A stretch of DNA of 64,000 bases. Source: CADEED01 sp035701825. Its GTDB lineage: Bacteria > Pseudomonadota > Gammaproteobacteria > Steroidobacterales > Steroidobacteraceae. The notes under the pieces are model-generated. The model worked only from the letters and a program-made list of their open reading frames with translations, made no database searches and was not told the origin of the DNA. Below, piece after piece: positions 28,759-38,612 of this stretch. A program made the position numbers and the translations under genes. The stretch's first letter is position 1; each line of letters begins with the position of its first letter. The stretch spans positions 1-64,000 of the forward strand of contig DASSRK010000140.1 of assembly GCA_035701825.1 (NCBI GenBank), written 5' to 3'.

Positions 28759-29616
28759 TCAGGCGAGCGAGTCCCGCAGGAACTTCAGGTAGCGAGCGCG
28801 GGCAGTCGCCGCGGCCTGCAGGCGGAATGACGACGCATCGGTGCGGTCATAGAACGCATGTCCCGCGGCGGCGTATTCCCAGGTCTCCACGCGCGCACCC
28901 GCTTGCCGCGCGCGTGCCGCCAGCGATTCGATGTCAGGCGCCTTCACGATGTAGTCGTCGCTGCCGAAGTGGATCTGCAGCGGACACGTGGAGAGCGACG
29001 GTAGCTCGAGCAGGTCCGGCGCCGGGTCGTGGGCATTCTTGTACTGCGGCGGAATGCGCGGCGGTGGATAGAAGGCGCTCACGCAACGCACACGCGCGTC
29101 GCCGGCCGCGAGCCGGATCGCACGGATCCCGCCACCACAGAAGCCGACCGCGCCCAACCGGGACGCATGCACCCGCTCCGAGCGGCTGAGCCAATCGAGC
29201 GCGCCGCGACTCTCCTCGATCTCGGCGAGCGCAAATTGGCCGGAGCGATACTGCCCCTCGCCACGATCGTCCGCCTGGAGGTCCTGCCACGTCATGCCGG
29301 GTATCCGCGAGAACCGCTGCACGGCCAACACGACGAATCCCGCGCCCGCGAGCTCGTCGGCGGTCTCGCGATGGGTCTGCGGCAGGCCGAACTCGCCATG
29401 CGCCAGCACGACGCCGGGATGGCGACCTCGGCCCGCCGGCATCGCCGCGTATCCGCGCACCAGGCCGACCGACGTGGGAAACGACAGCTCGCTGGATTCG
29501 ATGCGCGCCCGGGCGGCCTGCGCGCGCAGGCCTGCCAGCCCCGCGATGGCCGCGGCCAGGCCGCGCGAAAGAAATGAGCGTCGGGCGGCATCACCGCATT
29601 CGTCGTAAGTGCACAT
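28759..29616 (-). CDS. Dienelactone hydrolase family protein, probably exported
   Basis: A 285-residue alpha/beta hydrolase. The triad is visible: nucleophile Cys160 in GFCGGG, Asp in GSDDYIV and His in AGHAFYD, as in carboxymethylenebutenolidase-type enzymes. The N-terminus has a possible twin-arginine signal (RRSFLSRGLAAAI). Many members act on esters or lactones rather than dienelactone; no aromatic-degradation genes are near. It converges with the JmjC gene, ending four bases from it. Confidence 0.86.
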   Translation of the reverse strand: MCTYDECGDAARRSFLSRGLAAAIAGLAGLRAQAARARIESSELSFPTSVGLVRGYAAMPAGRGRHPGVVLAHGEFGLPQTHRETADELAGAGFVVLAVQRFSRIPGMTWQDLQADDRGEGQYRSGQFALAEIEESRGALDWLSRSERVHASRLGAVGFCGGGIRAIRLAAGDARVRCVSAFYPPPRIPPQYKNAHDPAPDLLELPSLSTCPLQIHFGSDDYIVKAPDIESLAARARQAGARVETWEYAAAGHAFYDRTDASSFRLQAAATARARYLKFLRDSLA

Positions 29617-29721
29617 GGCGCAAGGTAGACGAATGGCCGCCGGAAAAGGTTGCGGTGTTTCTGGCCGCTCTCACCCGAACGACAGCTTGCGCCCGCGCCG
29701 AAACTGCGAACAATCGCGTCA

Positions 29722-31593
<1,872 letters not shown>

Positions 31594-31878
31594 CTAAGAG
31601 CCATCCGCCAGATCGCGCGCGAGGCGAATCTCGCACGCCTTGAATACCACGTAGGCCGCCATGCTGAGATACCCGGTGACCGCCAGCTCGACGAATTGCC
31701 GTGCGGCACCGTCCATCAGCGCCTGCCATCCGTAGCTGGCGATGAACTCGGCATTGGCCTTGAACAACATGAACAGGTTGACCGTGCCCGCGCCGAACAC
31801 GAAGAACGCGAGTCCCATCACCAGGAATGTCAGCCAGCGGCGCGACAACACCGTGCGTTGAAACCAGCGCTTCAGCAT
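31594..31878 (-). CDS. Small two-helix membrane protein, unknown function
   Basis: A 94-residue protein with two hydrophobic segments (about 15-37 and 66-86) joined by a short loop, and a basic N-terminus (LKRWFQRTVLSRRW). No family signature that I recognise. Its stop codon directly abuts the stop of recQ. Coding status is supported by the hydrophobic pattern and codon use; function unknown. Confidence 0.65.
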   Translation of the reverse strand: MLKRWFQRTVLSRRWLTFLVMGLAFFVFGAGTVNLFMLFKANAEFIASYGWQALMDGAARQFVELAVTGYLSMAAYVVFKACEIRLARDLADGS

Positions 31879-31981
31879 GGCGCGGGAGTGTCCCAGAGAG
31901 CTCCGCGCCCTGCAAACTACCCCTGCGCGCCGCTCCGGACGCCGCGGCCGAGCGATCGCGCGGCGGCGGCGCCGGGCTGCC

Positions 31982-34513
31982 TCACTGCGGCGTGACCGAC
32001 ACGTCGTCGACGAACACGTCGTACGCCGGGTCCGTGCCCTCGAAGAAGATCGCGACGTCCGTCGGAGTACAGCTCGCCGGGATCACCAGGTTGCCCGCGA
32101 GTTGCGTCCACGTCCCGGGTACCACGGCCGTATTGTTCTGCAGCCATGGATAGGTGTCCTGGGCGCCCGCACACGCCAGCTTCGACGCCAGTCGCACCGT
32201 GCCGTTGCCCGTGCCATTGATGAGCACCCACGCGCTGACGCTGTAGGTGGTGTTGGTCTGTGCCTTGCCGGTGAGGCTGTAGACCGCGAACTGGTTGGCG
32301 TTGGGACGGTTGGTGGCGTGCAGGCTGAAGCTGCCGTTGTGGGCAGGAGTGCCCTGGGCCAGCGTGGCGCCGTTCCAGGAGCTCCAGCCCGCGGTCCCCG
32401 TTTCGAAGCCGCCATCGGTCACGAGGTTGCTGCCCGGCGGGATCACCTTGACGTCGTCGAGATAGACGTCGTACGTCGGGTCGGTGCCTTCGAAGAAGAT
32501 GGCGACGTCGGTGGGCGTGCAACCCGCCGGAATCGTCAGGTTGCCGGACAGCTGCGTCCACTCCCCCGGCACTACCGCGGTGTTGTTCTGGATCCAGGGA
32601 TACGTGTCCTGCGCGCCGGCGCAGGCGACCTTCGACGCGAGGCGAACGGTGCCATTGCCCGTGCCATTGATCAGCGCCCAGGCACTCACCGCGTACGTGG
32701 TGTCGGCCTGCACCTTGCCGTTGAGGCTGTACACCGCGAACTGGTTGGCATTCGGCCGGTTGGTGGCGTGCAGGCTGAACGTGCCCGAGTGCGATTGCGC
32801 ATCACTCTGCGCCAGCGTCGCGCCGTTCCAGGAGCTCCAGCCGGTGACGCCGGCTTCGAAGCCGCCGTCCGTCACCAGGTTCACGCCCGACTGCGGCTGC
32901 GGTTTGCCGATGCGCACGTTGTCGAGGTTGGCGATGCCGCCGCCGCCGTTGAAGCGGATGTACACATCGTGCGTGCCCGCCGTCGAAGGCCACTCCTGCT
33001 CCAGCGTCTTCGAGGTGCCCCAACTACCCGTGGGCGGCATGTCGAGCGTGAACAGCGGCGCCGCGTCGAGGCTGTCGAGATGCACGGAGATGCTGCCCGC
33101 ATCCGTGTTGCCCTTGGCGTAGGTAGCCCAGAACGTGTTCCAGCCCTGTTGCAGCTCGACGTTCTTGAAGGCGATCCAGTCGCCGCCATCGGTGTAGGCC
33201 ACGACGCTGCCGAGCGCGAGGACCCCCTGGCCCGAATCGAATTGCTCGGCCTCGAGCGTCAGGCCGAACTCACCGCCCTTCCAGCCGGACGGCACGTACG
33301 CGGGAACCGTGCAGGAGTCGCCGCCACCGTTGATGTAGCAGGTGATCCAGTCGAGCGCGGGACGCGCCGTGCCGTCGTTGCGGACCAGGTACGTGTTGGG
33401 CTGCCACACGGCGCCCTGGCGGAAGCCCCAGTGCGTGACGCCGGCCACCGACGGGTGGGTCCAGAACACCGTGAACAGGTCGCGCATCACGTTGGCCTGG
33501 CGCGCATCGTCGGCGAAGTTCAGGTCGAGCTCGGAGATGTAGATAGGCAGCCCGGTCGCACCCAGCTTGTCGAGGTTGGCCTTGACCTCGGCGACGTCGG
33601 CGCGCTCGAGGAAGTGGCCCTGCTCGCCGATGCCATCGACCAGCTTGCGATCCTGGAGCAGCTTGATCAGCGCCAGGTAGTTGTCGGTGAACTGCCCGAG
33701 GATGACGGTATTGAACTCGTTGATGAGGAGCTTCGACTTCGGGAAGTGCGCGCGCGCCATCTCGAAGGACTTGATGACCCAGTCGTAGCCGGTGGTCCCG
33801 GCGCCGCCGAGCGCATCGCGGAATGCGTTCGGCGTATTGATGGGCTCGTTGACCACGTCGATGTAATCGATGTCCGGGTAGCGGGCGGCGACCGCGGCCA
33901 TCCACTCGTCGATCTCCGCCAGCTGCTCGTCGGCCGGCAGGCTCGTGATCCATCCCGGCGCCTGCTGGCCCCAGACCAGGGTGTGGAACTTGAAGGGAAT
34001 GTGGTGGGTCTTGGCGAAGTTGTACGCGTCGTCGAGCGGCTGCCAGTTCATGACATCGCGCGTCGCTTCGACGCTGCCCCACTTGCCGGCATTCTCCGGC
34101 GTGACCTGGTCGAACCAGTTGAGCAGCACGGCGTAGTCCTGGGGACTGCCGGCGGCGGTACCGAAGAACCGGATCTGGTTCACCGTGATGTCGACCGAAT
34201 CGGTTTCGCTTCGATAACCGCGCTCGTACATGACGGTGAGCTCGAAGGTCAGCTTCTGCTGCACCTCGGTCTCGGGCGCGGTGAAGGTGAGCACGCCCTT
34301 CCGCGAGACCTTGAAATTGACCTTGGGTCCCGCGGTCTGCACCCATTTGTAGTTGACGATGTGGTCGAGGACATTCGCGCCCGCGTGCACGGTGACGGCG
34401 TCACCTTCGCTCACGGTCTGGTCGGGGCCGGCGTCGGCAATGAGTTCGGGCAAGCAAGCGGCGAGGAACAGGGCGGCCGTGGCCAGCGCCGCGAGGCGAA
34501 GCGATCGAAACAT
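31982..34513 (-). CDS. GH10 endo-1,4-beta-xylanase lipoprotein with CBM6- and two CBM4/9-like modules
   Basis: An 843-residue lipoprotein (lipobox LAAC near residue 20). Layout: a PKD-like beta domain (about 25-112); a GH10 catalytic barrel (about 115-395) with acid/base Glu223 in VVNEPIN and nucleophile Glu328 in ISELDLN; a CBM6-like domain (about 415-540; LEAEQFDSG...YTDGGDWIAF); then two near-identical carbohydrate-binding modules of about 150 residues (545-693 and 696-843), each beginning NLVTDGGFE. It cleaves internal beta-1,4 bonds in xylan at the cell surface. An acetyl-esterase-like gene lies 3 kb away. The word CCAACTACC occurs in it via rare GGT-AGT codons. Confidence 0.93.
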   Translation of the reverse strand: MFRSLRLAALATAALFLAACLPELIADAGPDQTVSEGDAVTVHAGANVLDHIVNYKWVQTAGPKVNFKVSRKGVLTFTAPETEVQQKLTFELTVMYERGYRSETDSVDITVNQIRFFGTAAGSPQDYAVLLNWFDQVTPENAGKWGSVEATRDVMNWQPLDDAYNFAKTHHIPFKFHTLVWGQQAPGWITSLPADEQLAEIDEWMAAVAARYPDIDYIDVVNEPINTPNAFRDALGGAGTTGYDWVIKSFEMARAHFPKSKLLINEFNTVILGQFTDNYLALIKLLQDRKLVDGIGEQGHFLERADVAEVKANLDKLGATGLPIYISELDLNFADDARQANVMRDLFTVFWTHPSVAGVTHWGFRQGAVWQPNTYLVRNDGTARPALDWITCYINGGGDSCTVPAYVPSGWKGGEFGLTLEAEQFDSGQGVLALGSVVAYTDGGDWIAFKNVELQQGWNTFWATYAKGNTDAGSISVHLDSLDAAPLFTLDMPPTGSWGTSKTLEQEWPSTAGTHDVYIRFNGGGGIANLDNVRIGKPQPQSGVNLVTDGGFEAGVTGWSSWNGATLAQSDAQSHSGTFSLHATNRPNANQFAVYSLNGKVQADTTYAVSAWALINGTGNGTVRLASKVACAGAQDTYPWIQNNTAVVPGEWTQLSGNLTIPAGCTPTDVAIFFEGTDPTYDVYLDDVKVIPPGSNLVTDGGFETGTAGWSSWNGATLAQGTPAHNGSFSLHATNRPNANQFAVYSLTGKAQTNTTYSVSAWVLINGTGNGTVRLASKLACAGAQDTYPWLQNNTAVVPGTWTQLAGNLVIPASCTPTDVAIFFEGTDPAYDVFVDDVSVTPQ
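31985..32881 (-). repeat. Tandem duplication coding the two C-terminal CBMs of the xylanase
   Basis: Two copies of about 453 bases, starting at the Asn of NLVTDGG at 32881 and at 32428 on the minus strand. The protein copies share long identical blocks (HATNRPNANQFAVYSL, LINGTGNGTVRLASK, DVAIFFEGTDP), indicating recent duplication. Confidence 0.85.
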
Positions 34514-34813
34514 GATGATTTCCCCCTCGATCCATTGCCCGGTGCGCCGGGCTCGTCAGTTGTCCATGCGTCAGTGCGCGCAAAAAAACTAGCACTTCGG
34601 CTGCGGAGCCGACAATAGGCGGGAACGACGAAATCGGTCACGGCACAGGGAACGCGGGAACGGCACCGCCCGGGAAATCAGAAGGCCGTCGCGTTTTCGC
34701 AGCGTCCGGGCAGCCAGCGCCGCAAAAATGTGACGCGCCCGCCGGTGCGCGATCCATGGCCGAATATCCTCCCGTTTTCGGGGCCAGCCACCGGCGGCGC
34801 CGGTGCCACAGCC
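34514..34813. other. Divergent 300-base intergenic region, xylanase / DUF11 protein
   Basis: No open reading frame is supported here. It must hold the xylanase promoter (minus) and the promoter of the 34814 gene (plus). A short stem-loop CGGCT-GCGG-AGCCG follows an A-run at 34584-34610; on the minus strand a TTGTCG and a TAGTTT spaced 18 bases form a weak promoter-like pair. GGGGGA just upstream of the xylanase ATG is a fair ribosome binding site. Confidence 0.35.
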
Positions 34814-36349
34814 ATGCGTCACTCGATCCTCCATCGCCTCTTCATCGCCGGCCTGCTGCTGTTCAGCCTGTCGCGCGCGGCCGAGGCGCAGGTGAACAAC
34901 GACTGTTACGCGGCCACCGCGGGTGGCTCCGCGGCGAGCGACTGGTCGACGTTCTGCTGGCTGGATTTCACCGGCTTCAACCTCAACACCGCGCGCACCG
35001 GTAACGGCCAGAGTTTCACCTTCATCCTGAACGACGGTTCGAGACTTTCTCTCCGGGTGAAGGTCTCCACGGGCGGCGGCGCGCCGGGGATCACCGCCGC
35101 GGCCGCGCCGTCGTGGAGCGGAGCGGCCATGGGCAACAGCGCCTACATCGGCATCGCCGGCCAGCCCGTGCTGTACACCACCGACGGCGGCACGGTGACT
35201 GTCACCTTGCAGAACATCAGCGTGACTCCGCCGGCGGGCGTGACCGCCTCGGCCGGCTGGGCCATCGTGGCGGCCGACGCCGAGTCCACCAACAACGGTG
35301 AGTCAGTCTCCTTCACCACCAATCGCGCCAGCTGGGTCAAGCTGCAGGACGTTCCGCCAACCAGCGGCTCTATCTACCCGAACCTCGCGGGCGTCGGCAC
35401 CACCACCGTGACCGAGACCGGTGTCGCCGGCACCGTGGGCAGCTATGTCTTCAGCAGCAGCAACAGCCCGACGCAGGTCTCGAGCTCGATGACGGGCAGC
35501 GGACTGCAGGGCGTGATGTTCGCCGTCCGCTACGCCTGGATCTCGGTGAACAAGGTCGTCAATGGCACGCGGCTCAATCCGGCCGACCAGTTCACCTACG
35601 GCGTGCGCGCCACCAGCAACGGTACCCAGCTCGTGGGCGGGGCCAGCAGCGGCACGGGCGGCGGACCGTTCACCGCGGCGCAGGTCACCGTGGCGTCGGG
35701 TTATCCGGTCACCGTCAGCGAGGCCATGGCGCCGGGCAGCGTGGCCTCGCTCGGCAACTACACCACCAGCCTCACCTGCACCAACAACAACAGCGGCTCC
35801 GCCACCGTCATGCCGACCAACCAGGCCGTGACCAGCTTCAACCTGGGCACGCTCGCCTACGGCGACGGCGTGACCTGCGTGTTCACCAACACGCCGAAGC
35901 GGCCGGTATTGGCCATCGGCAAGACTTCGACGGTGGTATCGGACCCGATCAACGGCGGCACCAACCCGAAGCGGCTGCCAGGCTCGGTGGTGCGCTACGT
36001 GGTCACCGTCACCAATTCCGGTCCCGGGCTGGTCGATTCGAGCTCGCTGGTCGTCACGGACGCGCTGCCGCCCAACACCGTGCTGTGTGTATCGACCCTC
36101 TGCAGCAACCCCGTCGTGGAATTCATCGACGGCACGCCCGCGAGCGGGCTCACCTTCAACGCCGCAACCAACGTCAGCTACTCCAGCGCGGTGGGCGGCG
36201 GCGCGCCGTTCAATTACACGCCGCAACCGGATGCCCAGGGGTTCGACGCCGCGGTGACCGGCATCCGTATCGCGCCGGGCGGCGCAATGGCGGCGGCCGG
36301 CTCCGGCAATCCCAGCTTCTCGCTGCGCTTCCGCGTGCGCATTCGCTGA
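34814..36349 (+). CDS. Secreted surface protein with DUF11-type repeat
   Basis: A 511-residue protein from the ATG at 34814 with a signal peptide ending near AEAQV. Residues 30-230 form a Ser/Thr/Gly-rich beta domain; 235-365 is a region with two conserved Cys (CTNNN...TCVFTNT) as in prealbumin-like or fimbrial-type beta modules; 370-510 is a DUF11-like module (GSVVRYVVTVTNSGPGLVDSSSLVVTD split across it). The protein ends in a beta strand with no anchor motif. Such repeats occur in extracellular adhesins and matrix proteins. No enzymatic motif seen. Confidence 0.72.
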   Translation: MRHSILHRLFIAGLLLFSLSRAAEAQVNNDCYAATAGGSAASDWSTFCWLDFTGFNLNTARTGNGQSFTFILNDGSRLSLRVKVSTGGGAPGITAAAAPSWSGAAMGNSAYIGIAGQPVLYTTDGGTVTVTLQNISVTPPAGVTASAGWAIVAADAESTNNGESVSFTTNRASWVKLQDVPPTSGSIYPNLAGVGTTTVTETGVAGTVGSYVFSSSNSPTQVSSSMTGSGLQGVMFAVRYAWISVNKVVNGTRLNPADQFTYGVRATSNGTQLVGGASSGTGGGPFTAAQVTVASGYPVTVSEAMAPGSVASLGNYTTSLTCTNNNSGSATVMPTNQAVTSFNLGTLAYGDGVTCVFTNTPKRPVLAIGKTSTVVSDPINGGTNPKRLPGSVVRYVVTVTNSGPGLVDSSSLVVTDALPPNTVLCVSTLCSNPVVEFIDGTPASGLTFNAATNVSYSSAVGGGAPFNYTPQPDAQGFDAAVTGIRIAPGGAMAAAGSGNPSFSLRFRVRIR

Positions 36350-36458
36350 TCTTGGCGAGAGTGACAACTCACACTTGATCCGGGCGCCCCGCCAAGGCCA
36401 CATTCCGGCCGGGGCTGTCGAAAAGCCGGCCCCTCATTCGTCCAGGTGAGAGGGCACC

Positions 36459-37535
36459 ATGAACAGCACGACGCTTGCTTCGAACATCACCCAGGCCGTC
36501 ATCGCGCCGGCCGACGACCGGCGGCGGCTCGCCGACCGGGTCTTTCGCCTTGCGGTCGCGGTCAACGTGGCGCTCACGCTGTTCTGCCTCGTCGCAATGT
36601 TCTCCGGGTTCGGCGCCGGGATCGCGGGCGACTTCCGCTTCAACGGGCGCACCCTGGCCACGCTGTTCTTCGCCTTCCTGTTCTTCAACGTGCTCTGGGC
36701 CCTCATTTGGTTCGGAGTCAAGAACCTGCTGCTGAAGTATTTCGTCGGCATGAGCCAGGCCGACCGCAAGGAGGTATTTTCCTCGCGCATGGCGCAGCCC
36801 TTCGAGCTCGACGGGCTGCTGCGCAAGTACTCCGAGCGCCGCATCCGCATCACGGACATGATCGGCCGGCGCGGGCGCTTCATCACGCTCGCCGGGGCCG
36901 CCTGCTTCATCTTCTATTCGCAGTTGGTGGCGGGGAAGAGTGACAACTTCGCCACCGCCTTCGCGTCGCAGACGCTGTTCGAGCAGGTCGTGTCGAACTG
37001 GGTGTTCCTCGCCTGCTTCTACGCCAATGGCTTCGTCGGTGCGACGCTGTTCGGCGCGCAGACGCGCGTCATGGATGGCACGCTCGCCCGCGCGAATTGC
37101 ATGGCCATCGTGACGCTGTGGGCCCTGTTCAAGTTCGTGATGATCCCGATCGGCGGCGAGCTCGCGACGCTCTACCCGCGCGAGCAGTTCGCGCTGCTGT
37201 TCGCGCTCATCTGGGCCACCTACATCGTGGTCGACACCTTCGCCGAGGTCGGCGGTTCGATCTACGGCACCATGAAGATCCGCGTGCGCGGCGTCGGCGA
37301 CGTCAACCGCAAGTCCTATGCCGGCACGTTCACGGGACTTGCCGCGGGACTCGCGTTCAGCGTCGGCATCGTCCTGCTCAACGGGTTGTCGGGACCCTAT
37401 CTCGCGCTCGGCGCGACGGTCGCGCTCACCAGCACGGTGCTCGAGCTCTTCTCGCCGCGCGGCACCGACGACTTCACGATGGCCACCGGCAACGCGCTGG
37501 TCTGCTGGGCGTTCGGCGCGTGGGTGTTCAACTAG
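36459..37535 (+). CDS. Polytopic membrane protein related to phytol/dolichol (CTP-dependent) kinases
   Basis: A 358-residue protein with about eight hydrophobic segments. The C-terminal half (about 245-355) shows three blocks seen in the VTE5/SEC59 polyprenol kinase family: an acidic segment D259..E263, the basic-Ser block NRKSYAGT (283-290), and LELFSPRGTDDFTMATGNA (329-346). The N-terminal half is family-specific. By analogy it may phosphorylate an isoprenoid alcohol using CTP. This is inference from motif pattern; a transporter or other membrane enzyme is the alternative. It abuts the converging esterase gene without a gap. Confidence 0.68.
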   Translation: MNSTTLASNITQAVIAPADDRRRLADRVFRLAVAVNVALTLFCLVAMFSGFGAGIAGDFRFNGRTLATLFFAFLFFNVLWALIWFGVKNLLLKYFVGMSQADRKEVFSSRMAQPFELDGLLRKYSERRIRITDMIGRRGRFITLAGAACFIFYSQLVAGKSDNFATAFASQTLFEQVVSNWVFLACFYANGFVGATLFGAQTRVMDGTLARANCMAIVTLWALFKFVMIPIGGELATLYPREQFALLFALIWATYIVVDTFAEVGGSIYGTMKIRVRGVGDVNRKSYAGTFTGLAAGLAFSVGIVLLNGLSGPYLALGATVALTSTVLELFSPRGTDDFTMATGNALVCWAFGAWVFN

Positions 37536-38501
37536 CTACTTCGGGCTCAGCCACCCGTTGGTGGTGATCCAGTCCATGATCGCGCCCTGCCAGCGATCCC
37601 GCGGCATGAGGAAGAAGCCGTGCTGGCCTTGCTGGAAGAGCCGCGCTTCCACCGGTACGCCCGCGCGCCGCAACGCTTCGAAGAAAGCGACGCTGTTGTC
37701 GACGTCCACCAGCCGGTCGTCGGCGGCGTGCAACAGCAGCGTGGGCGGCGTGTCCTGCGTCACCTGGAGCTCGCTGGAGAAGAAGCGCACCCTGGACTCC
37801 GTCGGCTGATCGCCGAGCAGTGCCTTGCGGGAGTCCATGTGCGTGATCTTCGCGTCCATGCTGATGACGGGATACACCAGCACCAGGAAGTCCGGACGCA
37901 GGTCGACCTGCTCCGGATTGTCGACGTACGACTTGTCGAAGTGGGTCGCGAGCGTCGACGCCAGGTGTCCGCCGGCCGAGAATCCCACCACGCCGATGCG
38001 CTTGGGGTCCACGCCCCACTCCGCCGCGTGCTGGCGCACGAAGCGCATGCCCTGCTGCGCATCCTGCAGCGGACCCATGGATTTATCGATCATGGTGTCA
38101 TCGCTGGGGATGCGGTACTTGACCACGAACGCGGCGATGCCGTGATCGATGAAGAACCTGGCCTGCTGCGTGCCCTCGAAGTCGAAGGTGAGTCCCGCGT
38201 AGCCGCCGCCGGGAAAGATGACCACGCCCGCACCGTTGGCCTTGGCCTTGGCCGGCAGGTAGATCTGGATGAAGGGCCGCGAGACCTTCTTGATCCAACT
38301 ACCGTCGGTGGTCGATTCCTCGTCGGGACCCGCCTTGGAGTTCGGAATGGGCGCATCGCCGTACAGCGCGACGCTCTGCATCGGCGGCGGAAAGCCAGCG
38401 CCCGGCGATGTTGCGGCGGCGGGTTTTTCCCGCGCTTCGGCGCCGATCGAGCAGCACGCCAACAGGGCCAGGGCGAATGCTGCGTTGAAAGTTCGAGTCA
38501 T
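37536..38501 (-). CDS. Secreted alpha/beta hydrolase, acetyl-xylan-esterase-like
   Basis: A 321-residue protein with signal peptide (to about residue 23). The oxyanion region is VVIFPGGGYAGL (93-104), nucleophile Ser175 in GFSAGG, Asp262 in HAADDRLV and His294 in GQHGFF. The order and length match BD-FAE and bacterial acetyl-xylan/xylooligosaccharide esterase-like hydrolases. Its proximity to the GH10 xylanase (3 kb) supports a role in deacetylating xylan, as inference. It contains a rare-codon GGT-AGT-TGG, part of the recurring DNA word. Confidence 0.83.
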   Translation of the reverse strand: MTRTFNAAFALALLACCSIGAEAREKPAAATSPGAGFPPPMQSVALYGDAPIPNSKAGPDEESTTDGSWIKKVSRPFIQIYLPAKAKANGAGVVIFPGGGYAGLTFDFEGTQQARFFIDHGIAAFVVKYRIPSDDTMIDKSMGPLQDAQQGMRFVRQHAAEWGVDPKRIGVVGFSAGGHLASTLATHFDKSYVDNPEQVDLRPDFLVLVYPVISMDAKITHMDSRKALLGDQPTESRVRFFSSELQVTQDTPPTLLLHAADDRLVDVDNSVAFFEALRRAGVPVEARLFQQGQHGFFLMPRDRWQGAIMDWITTNGWLSPK

Positions 38502-38612
38502 CGTTGTCTCCTCTCGCGCGGATTATTGCCCCGAACGCGCTCCGAATAGAACCCGCGGACGCGATCGCGACACTTATGTGTAGTTTCCGGCCGCCACGGG
38601 ATCGGGCCATCG

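Noticed and set aside
31985..32881. The 453-base duplication as a mobile or regulatory repeat
   Set aside because: It exactly encodes two carbohydrate-binding modules in frame and lacks terminal inverted repeats.
31877..34618. A 913-residue open frame opposite the GH10 xylanase
   Set aside because: It is the antisense shadow of a strong gene in GC-rich DNA, is low-complexity Arg/Val/Ala-rich and shows no domain; the minus-strand xylanase has catalytic residues and a lipobox.
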